NCBI GenBank assembly: GCA_001936135.1
Contig: CP012810.1
Location: forward strand, 434,001 to 498,000
Length of the DNA: 64,000 nucleotides
Direction: 5' to 3'
From: Saccharomycopsis fibuligera x Saccharomycopsis cf. fibuligera
Taxonomy: Eukaryota; Ascomycota; Saccharomycetes; Ascoideales; Saccharomycopsidaceae
In this document: piece after piece, positions 19,098 to 27,830 of the stretch
Position numbering within the stretch: the stretch's first letter is position 1
Layout: every line of letters starts with the position of its first letter
Program-made: the position numbers and the translations under genes
Notes under the pieces: generated by a model
Seen by the model: only the letters and a program-made list of their open reading frames with translations
Databases searched by the model: none
Told to the model about the DNA's origin: nothing

Positions 19098-20171
19098 TCA
19101 CTCCTTGTTTTTATCTTCTGTCTCAGCTTCTTCTGCTCGTTGCTTTCTCTTCTTCTGTATATTACCAATCATCTTGGACTTTTCCACGTTTCTAATAAAC
19201 GTCTTGTTCAACTTATTAGCATTCGAAATTTCCATCATCAACTTAGATTGTTTCACCTCATTCTCCTTAGCCATTTGACTCGTCAAATCAATCCACTTAA
19301 AGCCCTTCAAGTATTTCATATTCATCATATCATCATAGTAGAAACTACCTTTTTTCCCACCAATTTTCTGTCCGTTCAATGTAGCTACACATAATTTAGC
19401 ATCGCGTTTGTCCATAAACTCAGCCCACCCTTCAACATACATTCTTTTTTTGTTACCACCGCGTTTGACTCTCTTTTGGAACTGTTGATGCGTCTCTGGC
19501 TTGAGGAAAAGACGGTCCACTTTGCCGAATCGTAGCAAGATTTGACGCATTTTGGCTGGCTTCATGTACGGCGGTACTTTAGAGATGTAAATAACACCGG
19601 TCTTTTTGAGTTTTTTCTCAATTTTGGCTAATTTGGATTGAGAAATAGAACCTGGATTTTTATCTTTGAAAAGGGACGATTGTTGAGTAAGCTGTTTCAA
19701 CAGCCCACTGTCTAGCTCATCCTTATCATTATTGCTGCTGCTTGGAGTTTGCGTCTGCGTAGTGGCTATGGTGTTGTCGTTGTCAGATATTATATCATCG
19801 TCATCGCTTTCTTCTCGCTGATCTAAACGATTTATTTTTTTGGCAGTCCGGTCCTTTATTTTTGCTGAATCTCTTTCGTCATCTTCTTCTTCTTCGCTGT
19901 CACTCTCTTCACTGTTATTGTCAAACGCATCAAAGTGTCCTCTCTTAAGACTCGAGTTTTTGCCATTTACTAACTTTGCTTCCGATACACTGACGTCTTC
20001 TTCACCTTCACTGCTATCGTTCTCCCCATCATCACTTCCTAAGTTCATTGTAGCTTGGAGGTCTAGCTTTGCTACTTTCTGATTATTCTTAGCTTTCAAT
20101 TGAGCATTTTCTATATTCTCGCTGTCGCTATCGCTGCGTGATCTACTGTCTCCCAAGAATTTGTCAGACAT
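19098..20171 (-). CDS. ESF2: Esf2/ABT1-family nucleolar RNA-binding protein
   Basis: The 357-residue protein has a very acidic, Ser/Asp/Glu-rich N-terminal half (about 1-185) and an RRM-type domain starting at GVIYISKVPPYMKPAKMRQI near residue 192, with an insertion of basic residues (FQKRVKRGGNKKRMYVEGWA) typical of Esf2/ABT1. The C-terminus is basic. Esf2 binds U3-containing pre-rRNA particles and stimulates the helicase Dbp8 in 18S processing (family knowledge). It is divergent from SQT1, another ribosome assembly gene, across ~400 bases with an RRPE motif. Intact and intronless. Confidence 0.92.
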   Translation of the reverse strand: MSDKFLGDSRSRSDSDSENIENAQLKAKNNQKVAKLDLQATMNLGSDDGENDSSEGEEDVSVSEAKLVNGKNSSLKRGHFDAFDNNSEESDSEEEEDDERDSAKIKDRTAKKINRLDQREESDDDDIISDNDNTIATTQTQTPSSSNNDKDELDSGLLKQLTQQSSLFKDKNPGSISQSKLAKIEKKLKKTGVIYISKVPPYMKPAKMRQILLRFGKVDRLFLKPETHQQFQKRVKRGGNKKRMYVEGWAEFMDKRDAKLCVATLNGQKIGGKKGSFYYDDMMNMKYLKGFKWIDLTSQMAKENEVKQSKLMMEISNANKLNKTFIRNVEKSKMIGNIQKKRKQRAEEAETEDKNKE

Positions 20172-20579
20172 TATAGTATTATCAAGTGTACACTCTTTAG
20201 CTCGCTTGTTTGTTTATTTTTTTTTTTTTTTCTATTGTGATCAAAAGTCGTTTCTTTTTGCTTTGTATGCTTATATGGTGTCTTTGATGGAAGTGAAAAT
20301 GTTACCGAACCTGATCGAAATTTCTTTCTGCTCCAAAAAACAAGAAATTAAAAAAAAAAAAAATTGTGCATCTCTAAATGGCCCATGATTGAGGTACATG
20401 CGTCATGTGAAAATTTTTGAAAGCAAAAAAAAAAATAAAAAATTAAGAAATTTAATGAGACCAAAGGGCTCTTTGCCTTCTCTTTCCAGATTACTAATTT
20501 GGTGTATATCTCAAACTATCATTGAATTGGCCAATACTGCTCATTTTTAGTTAATTAATTACACAAAAAAAAGAAAAAA
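20172..20579. promoter_or_regulatory. Divergent ESF2/SQT1 promoter with RRPE-type element
   Basis: TGAAAATTTTT at 20408-20418 matches the RRPE consensus of ribosome biogenesis genes. Long T and A tracts (near 20218-20231 and 20348-20361) flank it and would disfavour nucleosomes. I did not find a clear PAC element. Confidence 0.6.
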
Positions 20580-21857
20580 ATGAGTGCAGAGCAACCACAT
20601 GAAGAAATCGACGAGTATATTGCCGCCAATGAGGTGGAAGAAGAAATCGTTGATGATGGAAATGATGCAGAGCCAATAGATGAAGATGATGATGATGTCG
20701 AACAAATCAGTGGCGGAGCTCAAAGTGCCGAACAAGGAAACGGCGATGACGAAGATGAAGTGTTAGAAATTGACATGTCCAACAACTCTTGGACTTACTT
20801 TGATAACCATAAAGACTCCGTATTTAAGATTGCATCGCACCCAAAACTTCCGGTGGTGGTTACCGGTGGTGGTGACAATTTGGCATACATTTGGACTACT
20901 CATTTGCAACCACCAAAGATTATTGCCACTATCAATGGTCATACTGAGTCTGTGGTAGCTGCTGGTTTCACCTATGACGGTGAATATGTCATTACCGGTG
21001 ACATGAACGGTAAAGTAATTGTTTACAAGTCATACAAAAAGGGCCAAATGTGGAAGTTGCATGGTGAAGTGGAAACTGTGGAAGAAGTCACCTGGATTGA
21101 GGTTCATCCAAAACAACCAATATTCGCCTTTGGTGCCACTGATGGATCCGTTTGGGTATATCAAATAGCCCCAGAAATTACGCAAGTGATGAGTGGGTTC
21201 TCTCATTCCACTGAGTGTACTAGTGGCAAATTTGTTAATACCAATGACTTGGACTCTTTATCTTTGATCACTTGCTCTGAAGATTCTTCAATTATTCAAT
21301 GGAATTGTTTCACTAATGAACAGATTTTTAAATTTCAATCTACTGACTATAAGGGTGAAGTGCCACCTTGGGTTTCTTTGTCCGTTGCCGATGATTTGAG
21401 CATTGCGGCTGTTGGATCAAGAGACGGATCTGTGTTTGTTTTCAATACAGTTTCCGGTAACATAACCAATTTTTTTAAAGCAATTGAACTAAAAGAGGAC
21501 CAAGATTTTTATGAAGCCAGTATAGAGGCTTTGGACTGGTGTTCTGGTTTGTCTATCTTAGCTGTGGGTTTGGTGTCTGGTGATTTGTTTTTCTTCGATT
21601 CCAAGACTTGGAAGTTGAGAAGATCACTTAAATTTGATGATGCCATCACCAAAGTTGAGTTTGTCAATAAAGGCCACATTTTAATCGTTGGTTGTTTGAA
21701 CGGCAAGATTTACAAGTTGGATGTCAGAGCTGCTACTGAATTGTTTGTCGGTGTTGGTCATAATATGGGTGTCTTGGATTTTGTGGTTCAAGATAATGGT
21801 AATAAGCTCATAACTGCTGGTGACGAAGGTGTTTCTTTAATTTATAAGACTGACTAA
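20580..21857 (+). CDS. SQT1: Sqt1, WD40 chaperone of ribosomal protein uL16 (Rpl10)
   Basis: The 425-residue protein begins with an acidic tail (about 1-60) and continues as a WD40 propeller: DMSNNSWTYFDNHKDSVFKI near residue 62, GGGDNLAYIWTTHLQPPKI near 97, FGATDGSVWVYQI near 184, SRDGSVFVFNT near 280, and the C-terminal signature VGHNMGVLDFV plus ITAGDEGVSLIY. These phrases and the length (S. cerevisiae 431) match Sqt1, which captures nascent Rpl10 in the cytoplasm for loading onto pre-60S particles. The acidic N-terminus is in keeping with binding the basic client. Intact. Confidence 0.95.
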   Translation: MSAEQPHEEIDEYIAANEVEEEIVDDGNDAEPIDEDDDDVEQISGGAQSAEQGNGDDEDEVLEIDMSNNSWTYFDNHKDSVFKIASHPKLPVVVTGGGDNLAYIWTTHLQPPKIIATINGHTESVVAAGFTYDGEYVITGDMNGKVIVYKSYKKGQMWKLHGEVETVEEVTWIEVHPKQPIFAFGATDGSVWVYQIAPEITQVMSGFSHSTECTSGKFVNTNDLDSLSLITCSEDSSIIQWNCFTNEQIFKFQSTDYKGEVPPWVSLSVADDLSIAAVGSRDGSVFVFNTVSGNITNFFKAIELKEDQDFYEASIEALDWCSGLSILAVGLVSGDLFFFDSKTWKLRRSLKFDDAITKVEFVNKGHILIVGCLNGKIYKLDVRAATELFVGVGHNMGVLDFVVQDNGNKLITAGDEGVSLIYKTD

Positions 21858-22263
21858 ATCATTGCTGTTTAATTTTAGCTCATTTTCTTTTCATTAATTG
21901 TTTCGCCATCTATTTTCTGTTTGTTATATATTTTTTCTTTTCCAATCCTATCGTTTTTTTTTGGTTTCTTTTTTTTTTGTTTATTATTCATCACGGTTTG
22001 TACTTTAATCCTTTTTTATAGCACATCATCTATTAGACCGTGAAGTCGGCTAGTTTTTTATTATTCTACGTTACGATATCTGTTAACATAAGATTGTAAT
22101 CAAAAGCACTATTTGCTGTTTCTCAATCTGTAAAGATTACTAACAGAGGAAAAGTACCAAAAAGAGCTACCAAAAAGATTTTATACGACCAAAAAACGAG
22201 AACAAAGCTGTACCCTCAAATTTGAGATCTACATGCTTGACTTGGAGACCAGAGTATTCCAAC
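21858..22263. other. Intergenic region between SQT1 and the tRNA inverted repeat
   Basis: T-rich SQT1 3' region, then unique sequence up to the sharp edge of the inverted repeat at 22264. Nothing else seen. Confidence 0.6.
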
Positions 22264-22393
22264 AAAAACACTAAAGAGTATCAAGTGCATCACATAGTAT
22301 AGCGTTCCAACCTGGACACATATAACTTATGAAAACTGACATTTTGGGTGACAAAAATTTGAAAAAATTCAATTCCAAATGGAACCAAAAAAA

Positions 22394-22464
22394 TGCGTAG
22401 ACCGGGAATCGAACCCGGGGCCCAACGATGGCAACGTTGAATTTTACCACTAAACCATCCACGC
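22394..22464 (-). tRNA. tRNA-Gly(GCC), left copy
   Basis: A 71-nt cloverleaf. Acceptor arms GCGTGGA/TCTACGC pair fully (one G-T), the T arm is CCGGG-TTCGATT-CCCGG, and the anticodon loop TTGCCAT gives GCC. Discriminator is A. A and B boxes are intact. Closely resembles the S. cerevisiae tRNA-Gly(GCC) body. The same gene recurs at 26543-26613. Confidence 0.95.
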
Positions 22465-22639
22465 GTCTTGATGCAAATCGATTTTCAAGTATCACCCCTT
22501 CTGACATTTTGTAGAGATCCAGATCAGCAAATTTTTTAAAAAACTTATACTTTTTAGAAATGACATAGCTGCGCATGCTTTGAAAAATAGCTAATTCAAA
22601 ACCAAAACCCACAAAAACATTCAAAAAAAAAGAATGTGA

Positions 22640-22721
22640 CGACAACGGCAGGACTCGAACCTGCGCGGGCAAAGCCCAAAAGATTTCTAATCTTTCTCCT
22701 TAACCGCTCGGACACGTTGCC
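22640..22721 (-). tRNA. tRNA-Ser(AGA), left copy
   Basis: An 82-nt class II tRNA with acceptor GGCAACG/CGTTGTC (one G-T pair), anticodon stem AAAGA/TCTTT around AGA, a long variable arm (TGGGCTTTGCCCG) and discriminator G. No intron. Near-identical in body to yeast tRNA-Ser(AGA). The same gene recurs at 26286-26367. Confidence 0.95.
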
Positions 22722-22880
22722 AATTACGGCGTAATTTATTTGTTTGTGCATAAAAATAATTGTATTGAGCTATAGAAAAAAAATAAAATAATATCGCTTG
22801 TTTTAAAACTTGTCCATCCCCTGACTGAGCTCCCAACTCGGTTCAGACTTTGATAAAATGTTACAGAGTATATCACAAAT

Positions 22881-23291
22881 AAACATAGTTAAATAACTAT
22901 TACCTGTAACTAATATTAACATAAAGAAAGTGAATAAAGATAGATAAGAGAAGAAACGAGGTTGATGAGGATCTGAAGACATATAGCTACATGCAAATAT
23001 ATGTACAAAGAATGAAATAGTTGTAACTGGAATTAACATACTTCCTGATAATTTGTCAATAGTGAAAGCTCAATCTATTTCTAAATATTCTATACTAATT
23101 CAAGGTAATATATTTAATGTAATTTCTTGATCATTTAAGATAACATCTATATAAATAGAGTATGAAGCAATCATAGATATAAATATAGTTAAAGTAACAA
23201 ATATTTTACTTAAATTTGCTCCTAAATATCTACCAAAGAATCCACTTACAATACTTCCTATTAAAGGAGTGATTAATGTAACTAATAACAT
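22881..23291 (-). pseudogene. nad5: nad5 5' fragment (mitochondrial code) in the NUMT
   Basis: From ATG at 23291 the frame reads MLLVTLITPLIGSIVSGFFG, passes two TGA codons that are Trp in yeast mitochondria (ILPW, EIDW), and continues [40 protein letters not shown] and [13 protein letters not shown]. This is the N-terminal part of complex I subunit 5. After about 22881 the similarity stops; the remaining ~150 bases to the repeat edge may be the start of a mitochondrial intron. It cannot be translated by the nuclear code past the first TGA. Confidence 0.88.
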
Positions 23292-23301
23292 ATTTATTAA
23301 T

Positions 23302-23568
23302 TTATATATCTAAAGATACAGATCCTCTTAATTTATAATAGGCTACTAATATAGATAAACCTATTGCTGATTCTGCTCCTGCTAATATTAATATTATTAT
23401 TCCATAGAATAAACCTGTAACATCATCCATGATAGCACTACCTTGTAATATTAATAAAGTAATAGCTAATAACATCATTTCGATACTAATGAATAATAAT
23501 ATTATGTTCTTTTTATTTAAAACGAAACCTAAAAGGCCAATAATAAATAAGATTAATGTAATACTCAT
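23302..23568 (-). pseudogene. nad4L: nad4L, complete reading frame in the NUMT
   Basis: The frame gives 88 residues beginning MSITLILFIIGLLGF, with ISIEMMLLAITLLIL and an AGAESAIGLSILVAYYKLRG C-terminus, the hallmarks of complex I subunit 4L (Glu in the second and third helices). It ends 10 bases before nad5. It looks complete but lies in nuclear DNA without a nuclear promoter or targeting signal, so it is a non-functional copy. Confidence 0.9.
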
Positions 23569-23611
23569 TGAGATATAATTGTATTTATAATTTTTTTTTT
23601 TAATCATGTAT

Positions 23612-23690
23612 TATATATATATATATACATATGCATATATAAAGTATATATATATATACATATGCATATATAAAGTATATATATATATAC
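23612..23690. repeat. Direct repeat of about 36 bp in the mitochondrial spacer
   Basis: A unit containing TATATATACATATGCATATATAAAG occurs twice in tandem between the nad4L and tRNA-Trp copies. It is typical of A/T-rich mitochondrial spacers. Confidence 0.7.
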
Positions 23691-23694
23691 TCTT

Positions 23695-23766
23695 CAAGAA
23701 TAGAGAGACTTGAACTCCCAATGATTGATTTGAAGTCAACAGTTTTGCCAATTAAACTATATTCTT
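23695..23766 (-). tRNA. trnW: Mitochondrial tRNA-Trp(UCA) copy in the NUMT
   Basis: A 72-nt cloverleaf: acceptor AAGAATA/TATTCTT, anticodon stem GTTGA/TCAAT around loop CTTCAAA (anticodon TCA), T arm GGGAG-TTCAAGT-CTCTC. A Trp tRNA reading UGA is a mitochondrial feature and agrees with TGA codons in the adjacent nad5 copy. It has no nuclear A/B-box context and is presumably silent. Confidence 0.88.
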
Positions 23767-23799
23767 ATATATATATGTATATATATATAATATATTTGT

Positions 23800-24509
23800 A
23801 AGAATATTAAAGATTATTAATTACTCCGCAGCAGGTTCCCCTACCACGACCATATTTCAACTTTACAGCAATCTAAATTATCTCCTAATTTTAATATAAA
23901 AACTATACTATACTATATAAAAATAAATATATAATATCATATATATAATCATAGTTTCCTATGATTCATTATAATAAAACTTTTGATAATAATTTATCTT
24001 GTCGTATGATGAGTGGTTAGTGCGAAACAGATAATATATTCACCGTACCATGTCTGATGTACGATTACTAGCAATTCCTATTTCATGATATCGAGTTACA
24101 GATATCAATCCAACTATACTTTACTATACATATATAGTAAGTATTACTAAGCATTAGATTATTAGCGAATAATATAAATAATTAGCTTAATTTTGTACTT
24201 AGTTTTCAGTAGCACGTCTGTAGCCCATACCATAAGGGTCATCAGGATTTGTCTTAGTTCTCTTCACCAAACTATTAAGAATGGTATCCTTAATTATAAA
24301 ATTAATTAAGCGAGAGTTATGTTCGTTAATGGACTTAACCTAATATCTTGCGACACGAACTGAAGACAACGATGTAACACCTGTATATCTTACTTTGTAT
24401 AAAGATTATAACGATATATTCAAGGTATGGTAAGGTTCAACGGGGATTATCGTATTAAACAACATGCTCCACTGCTCAAGTCTGTAACCGTCTATTGTCT
24501 TGAGTTTTA
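23800..24509 (-). rRNA. rns: Mitochondrial SSU rRNA 3' fragment in the NUMT
   Basis: The reverse strand matches conserved 16S-type blocks in order: AAACTCAAGACAATAGACGG with GTGGAGCATGTTGTTTAAT, then GTGTCGCAAGATATTAGGTT, TGATGACCCTTATGGTATGG, GGAATTGCTAGTAATCGT with ACGGTGAATATATT, and finally GGTAGGGGAACCTGCTGCGG at the 3' end. These equal E. coli positions ~905 to the 3' end. The 5' half is missing. It is a fragment, not a functional gene. Confidence 0.9.
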
Positions 24510-26274
24510 TCCCAGCCTCACTCACATCAACAAGCGCGATAATCATTTTTATTCGAAACCATTTGCAGCTGATAAAGCATCTTGAGAAACGCGTACCGGA
24601 ATCTGAGAAAAAAAACCTTCAAACCACCAACTACTACCATCACATAAACGAAATCTTTAAACCCTTCCAAGAAAATAAAAAGATAGAATTACTTATTGTT
24701 CAAGACGGCAACCAGTTAACAAAAACACACGAAATCATAGATCATGCCTCAGACTTCTATGCATCTCTCTATGATGGTACCAAAGGCACGAAGGATATCC
24801 AAGTCATTGATAAATATTTGCAAGATAGTATTCCTAATATTCACATATCGGATACAGATAAAATAAATTTGAATAAGAACATAACTGAGGAAGAACTCCT
24901 GATTGCCATCAAGGAGTCCAATAAGAATTCGGTGCCAGAAATTGATAGTTTTCCGTACAAGTTTTATTCTAAACTATATCCACAGTTGAAAGAACGCCTC
25001 TTAGCTGAATTCAACACTATCTTCAGAACAGGCTCACTTCCTTACAATTACAGAACAGTTCTTTTTAATATCATTCCAAAGCCGCGAAAAGATAAGACTG
25101 ACATCAAAAATTACAGGCCAATAGCCATTATCAATGCCAATCTACGACTACTAAGCATAATTCTCAATAATCGTTTACTAACAGTGTTGGAAAAGCTTAT
25201 AGGCAAAAATCAGCTGGGTTTCATACCGAACCGCCAATCTTATACTAACATAAGAATGTTCAATGTGATTCTCGCGAGCATGAAGACACCACCAAATCAA
25301 AAGCACTATTTCGCCAAACACGAAAACTTGCGCATACTTCTTTTGGGTTTTCAGAAGGCTTTCGATAATGTGTCGCACACATACCTTGAATGCTTATTGA
25401 AACATCTCAACTTTGGTACCGAAGGTTTCACATCCACAATAATGCTGATACTACAAAGTACAATCGGATGCATTCACCTGAGCAATAAGACAGGCCCGCT
25501 CTTTCCCTTGAACCAAGGTACCTTACAAGGAAACCCAATCCGCCCATCGCTTTTCGTATTGGCAGTCGAGCCCCTTCTACGGAATGTTGAGAAAAAACTA
25601 CAAGGCTTCACTATTAATACAAAATATCTTAGCTCAATAAAAGTCACACACTTAGCCTTCGCCGATGATATTACCATTTTTGCAGATGGTAATCAGGCCA
25701 TGGAGTCAGCAATCCAAACGATCCAAGAATTCTGCTCGATAACGGGAGGGAGTTTGAATTATGATAAATCAAAAATACTCATTTCCCCATACGCCACGGA
25801 TATAGCAAAAACTGAAACTCAGCTTTTTGACATTCCGATTGAGCGAGTAAAGGAAGACTATAAACTAACGTATCTCGGGATTAAAATTCCGAACCAGGGA
25901 TGGTCAAAAAACTTGATACAAACAATGTACGCAAAGTTCAACATTTCCAACATCAAACATTTGCCGCCGTCAAGTCAAGTCATGGCCTATAATACATTTA
26001 TCTGTTCAAAATTCTACTACAAGGAGATTCATCAAAATCTCACTGACAAACAAATAAATGCAATCGAGATGGCTTTCAAACAATGTCTAAACGCCACGAA
26101 TGTCTCCCTCGAGACACTCAAGACACATAGACATAAAGGGGGTTATGGTATGATAGACCTCAAAGCACAGCTCACGTATAAAAAAGCACAAATTGCGCAA
26201 ACCTTGATTCTAGATAAAAGCGACCCATACTCAAAGAAGGAATGCGAACATAATAAAAGAGAATGTTCGCAACA
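24510..26274 (+). mobile_element. LINE fragment (L1 clade, Zorro-like) reverse transcriptase, both ends missing
   Basis: One open frame of ~588 codons encodes the ORF2 region from just before the RT to the thumb. Recognisable are NIIPKPRKDKTDIKNYRPIA, NQLGFIPNRQS, motif A region LLLGFQKAFDNVSH, QGTLQGNPIRPSLF and the catalytic box LAFADDITIFADG. The endonuclease domain, 3' UTR and poly(A) tail are absent. Key positions are altered: the motif A aspartate is glycine (GGT), the usual SPGPDG is SVPEID, and GDPLSP is GNPIRP, so it should be inactive though it has no stop. It joins mtDNA at ~24509 and the repeat at 26275. I saw five in-frame CTG codons here, unlike the host genes. Confidence 0.88.
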
Positions 26275-26285
26275 ACGCCGTAATT

Positions 26286-26367
26286 GGCAACGTGTCCGAG
26301 CGGTTAAGGAGAAAGATTAGAAATCTTTTGGGCTTTGCCCGCGCAGGTTCGAGTCCTGCCGTTGTCG
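26286..26367 (+). tRNA. tRNA-Ser(AGA), right copy
   Basis: Identical to the minus-strand gene at 22640-22721. Anticodon AGA at 26319-26321. A T-run follows within ~15 bases (a nine-T stretch near 26376), suitable as a Pol III terminator. Confidence 0.95.
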
Positions 26368-26542
26368 TCACATTCTTTTTTTTTGAATGTTTTTGTGGGT
26401 TTTGGTTTTGAATTAGCTATTTTTCAAAGCATGCGCAGCTATGTCATTTCTAAAAAGTATAAGTTTTTTAAAAAATTTGCTGATCTGGATCTCTACAAAA
26501 TGTCAGAAGGGGTGATACTTGAAAATCGATTTGCATCAAGAC

Positions 26543-26613
26543 GCGTGGATGGTTTAGTGGTAAAATTCAACGTTGCCATCGTTGGGCCCCGGGTTCGATT
26601 CCCGGTCTACGCA
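26543..26613 (+). tRNA. tRNA-Gly(GCC), right copy
   Basis: Identical to the minus-strand gene at 22394-22464. A seven-T run begins one base after the 3' end, a good Pol III terminator. Confidence 0.95.
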
Positions 26614-26743
26614 TTTTTTTGGTTCCATTTGGAATTGAATTTTTTCAAATTTTTGTCACCCAAAATGTCAGTTTTCATAAGTTATATGTGTCCAGGTTGG
26701 AACGCTATACTATGTGATGCACTTGATACTCTTTAGTGTTTTT

Positions 26744-27188
26744 CTCTTTTGATATCCTTTTTTTTTATATTTTGTGATAAATGATCGAGTTACTAAGTTA
26801 GACACTACTAATAGGCATGCAACATGACGCACGGAATTCCGATTGATATCAGGAGGCAAACCGCAACAAGAAAATTTAAAAAAAAGTACTGACTATAGAG
26901 GCTATAAATTCAGTTATTTTAGGGTTTCGAATTGTAGGCTAGCATAGCTTGCTTTATTCAAATAGAAGAGTTATAAATTTATATCATTCTATTCCTCTTA
27001 TTAATTTATTCAGCAGCAGTTAAAATAAATATCCGTATTTAAGAAAATAGAAACAATTTATTACGTCAAATCATCACGCCAAAAAAGAATAGAAAGAGGT
27101 CATTGCATATAACATTCACCACCTCAGTCATCATCAAAAGCACAACTATATAAAATAATAACAAAAAACGCATAATAACCACGTTAAA
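26744..27188. other. Intergenic region between the inverted repeat and the SNA3-like gene
   Basis: Unique A/T-rich sequence with a TATATAAAAT box near 27147, about 40 bases before the ATG. No RNA gene recognised. Confidence 0.55.
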
Positions 27189-27830
27189 ATGGGTTGTATC
27201 GGTGACGTTTGTCTTGTCATTGTGGCGTTATTCTTCCCACCATTACCGGTAATGATAAGAAGAGGGATTTGTTCCGCTGACACATTTATCAATATTGCTC
27301 TTTGCTTCCTTGGATATCTTCCCGGTACATTACATTCCTGGTACATTATTGCTAGTTATCCAGCAGGTCAACAATATCGTCGTGCTGATGATGAAGAGGC
27401 ACTTTATTATGTTGTCTATACTCCTCCTAATGGTCATGGCCAACAGCGTCAGCAGCAACACCATAGCCAACAACAGCGCCAACAACAACAACTTCAGTTA
27501 CAGCCTGAACCTCAGCAGCAGCCAGCGCTATTGGAAGCTCCTGAACAACAAGGTACTTCTCCAGCTTCTTCTATATTTTTTCAATCGAGACTCAACAATA
27601 ACAACAGCAACAACAACAGCAATTATGGCTCAATAAATAATGGTACCGCTAGCGGTGGCGGCACCGGTGGTGAAGGCTCAAGTAATAGGGTTGGTGGCCG
27701 CGGTGCGGATGGCCCACCACCACCATCTTATGCGGAAGTTGTACACCAGTCACTCAATAATAATAATAATAATAATGGTGATGGTAATCCGGCGAATCGA
27801 AACTCAACCGATAACAAACAAACTGTTTAA
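27189..27830 (+). CDS. Sna3/Sna4-like Pmp3-family membrane protein with a PPxY motif
   Basis: The 213-residue protein opens with a Pmp3 (UPF0057) domain: MGCIGDVCLVIVALFFPPLP, then RRGICSADTFINIALCFLGY and LPGTLHSWYIIASYP, two short membrane segments in about 60 residues. A Q-rich stretch (about 75-120), an N/G-rich stretch, and PPPPSYAEVV near residue 178 follow. The PPSY core is a ligand for the WW domains of the ubiquitin ligase Rsp5; yeast Sna3 and Sna4 use such motifs to enter the vacuole through multivesicular bodies (family knowledge). It is therefore probably a vacuole-directed Rsp5 partner. A second family member lies at 34387. Confidence 0.85.
   Translation: MGCIGDVCLVIVALFFPPLPVMIRRGICSADTFINIALCFLGYLPGTLHSWYIIASYPAGQQYRRADDEEALYYVVYTPPNGHGQQRQQQHHSQQQRQQQQLQLQPEPQQQPALLEAPEQQGTSPASSIFFQSRLNNNNSNNNSNYGSINNGTASGGGTGGEGSSNRVGGRGADGPPPPSYAEVVHQSLNNNNNNNGDGNPANRNSTDNKQTV

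Larger units (their letters stand above)
22264..22732 (-). repeat. Inverted repeat, left copy (469 bp) with tRNA-Gly and tRNA-Ser
   Basis: This segment is the reverse complement of 26275-26743. Both copies are exactly 469 bp, and I found no difference where I compared them, including a 9-base homopolymer. The outer edge has unique flank; the inner edge lies 11 bases upstream of the tRNA-Ser gene, where mitochondrial DNA begins. Confidence 0.95.
22733..24509 (-). other. Nuclear insert of mitochondrial DNA (NUMT), 1.8 kb
   Basis: The A/T-rich block reads on the minus strand as SSU rRNA 3' half, tRNA-Trp(UCA), nad4L, nad5 start, in an order that looks like one contiguous mitochondrial segment (S. 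cerevisiae mtDNA also has tRNA-Trp after its 15S rRNA). Base composition, TATATA spacers and TGA-as-Trp codons mark it as mitochondrial. Coding parts appear undamaged, so insertion is recent. The right edge, where rRNA stops and LINE sequence starts, is placed within about ten bases of 24509. Confidence 0.93.
26275..26743 (+). repeat. Inverted repeat, right copy (469 bp) with tRNA-Ser and tRNA-Gly
   Basis: Exact-length inverted partner of 22264-22732, with 3542 bp between the copies. LINE coding sequence runs straight into its inner edge, again 11 bases before tRNA-Ser, so both foreign segments end at the same position relative to the tRNA. Confidence 0.95.

Noticed and set aside
22271-22672. 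133-codon protein, repeated at 26335-26736
   Set aside because: The frame runs through the tRNA-Ser and tRNA-Gly genes and begins at TTG; it is open by chance in both repeat copies.
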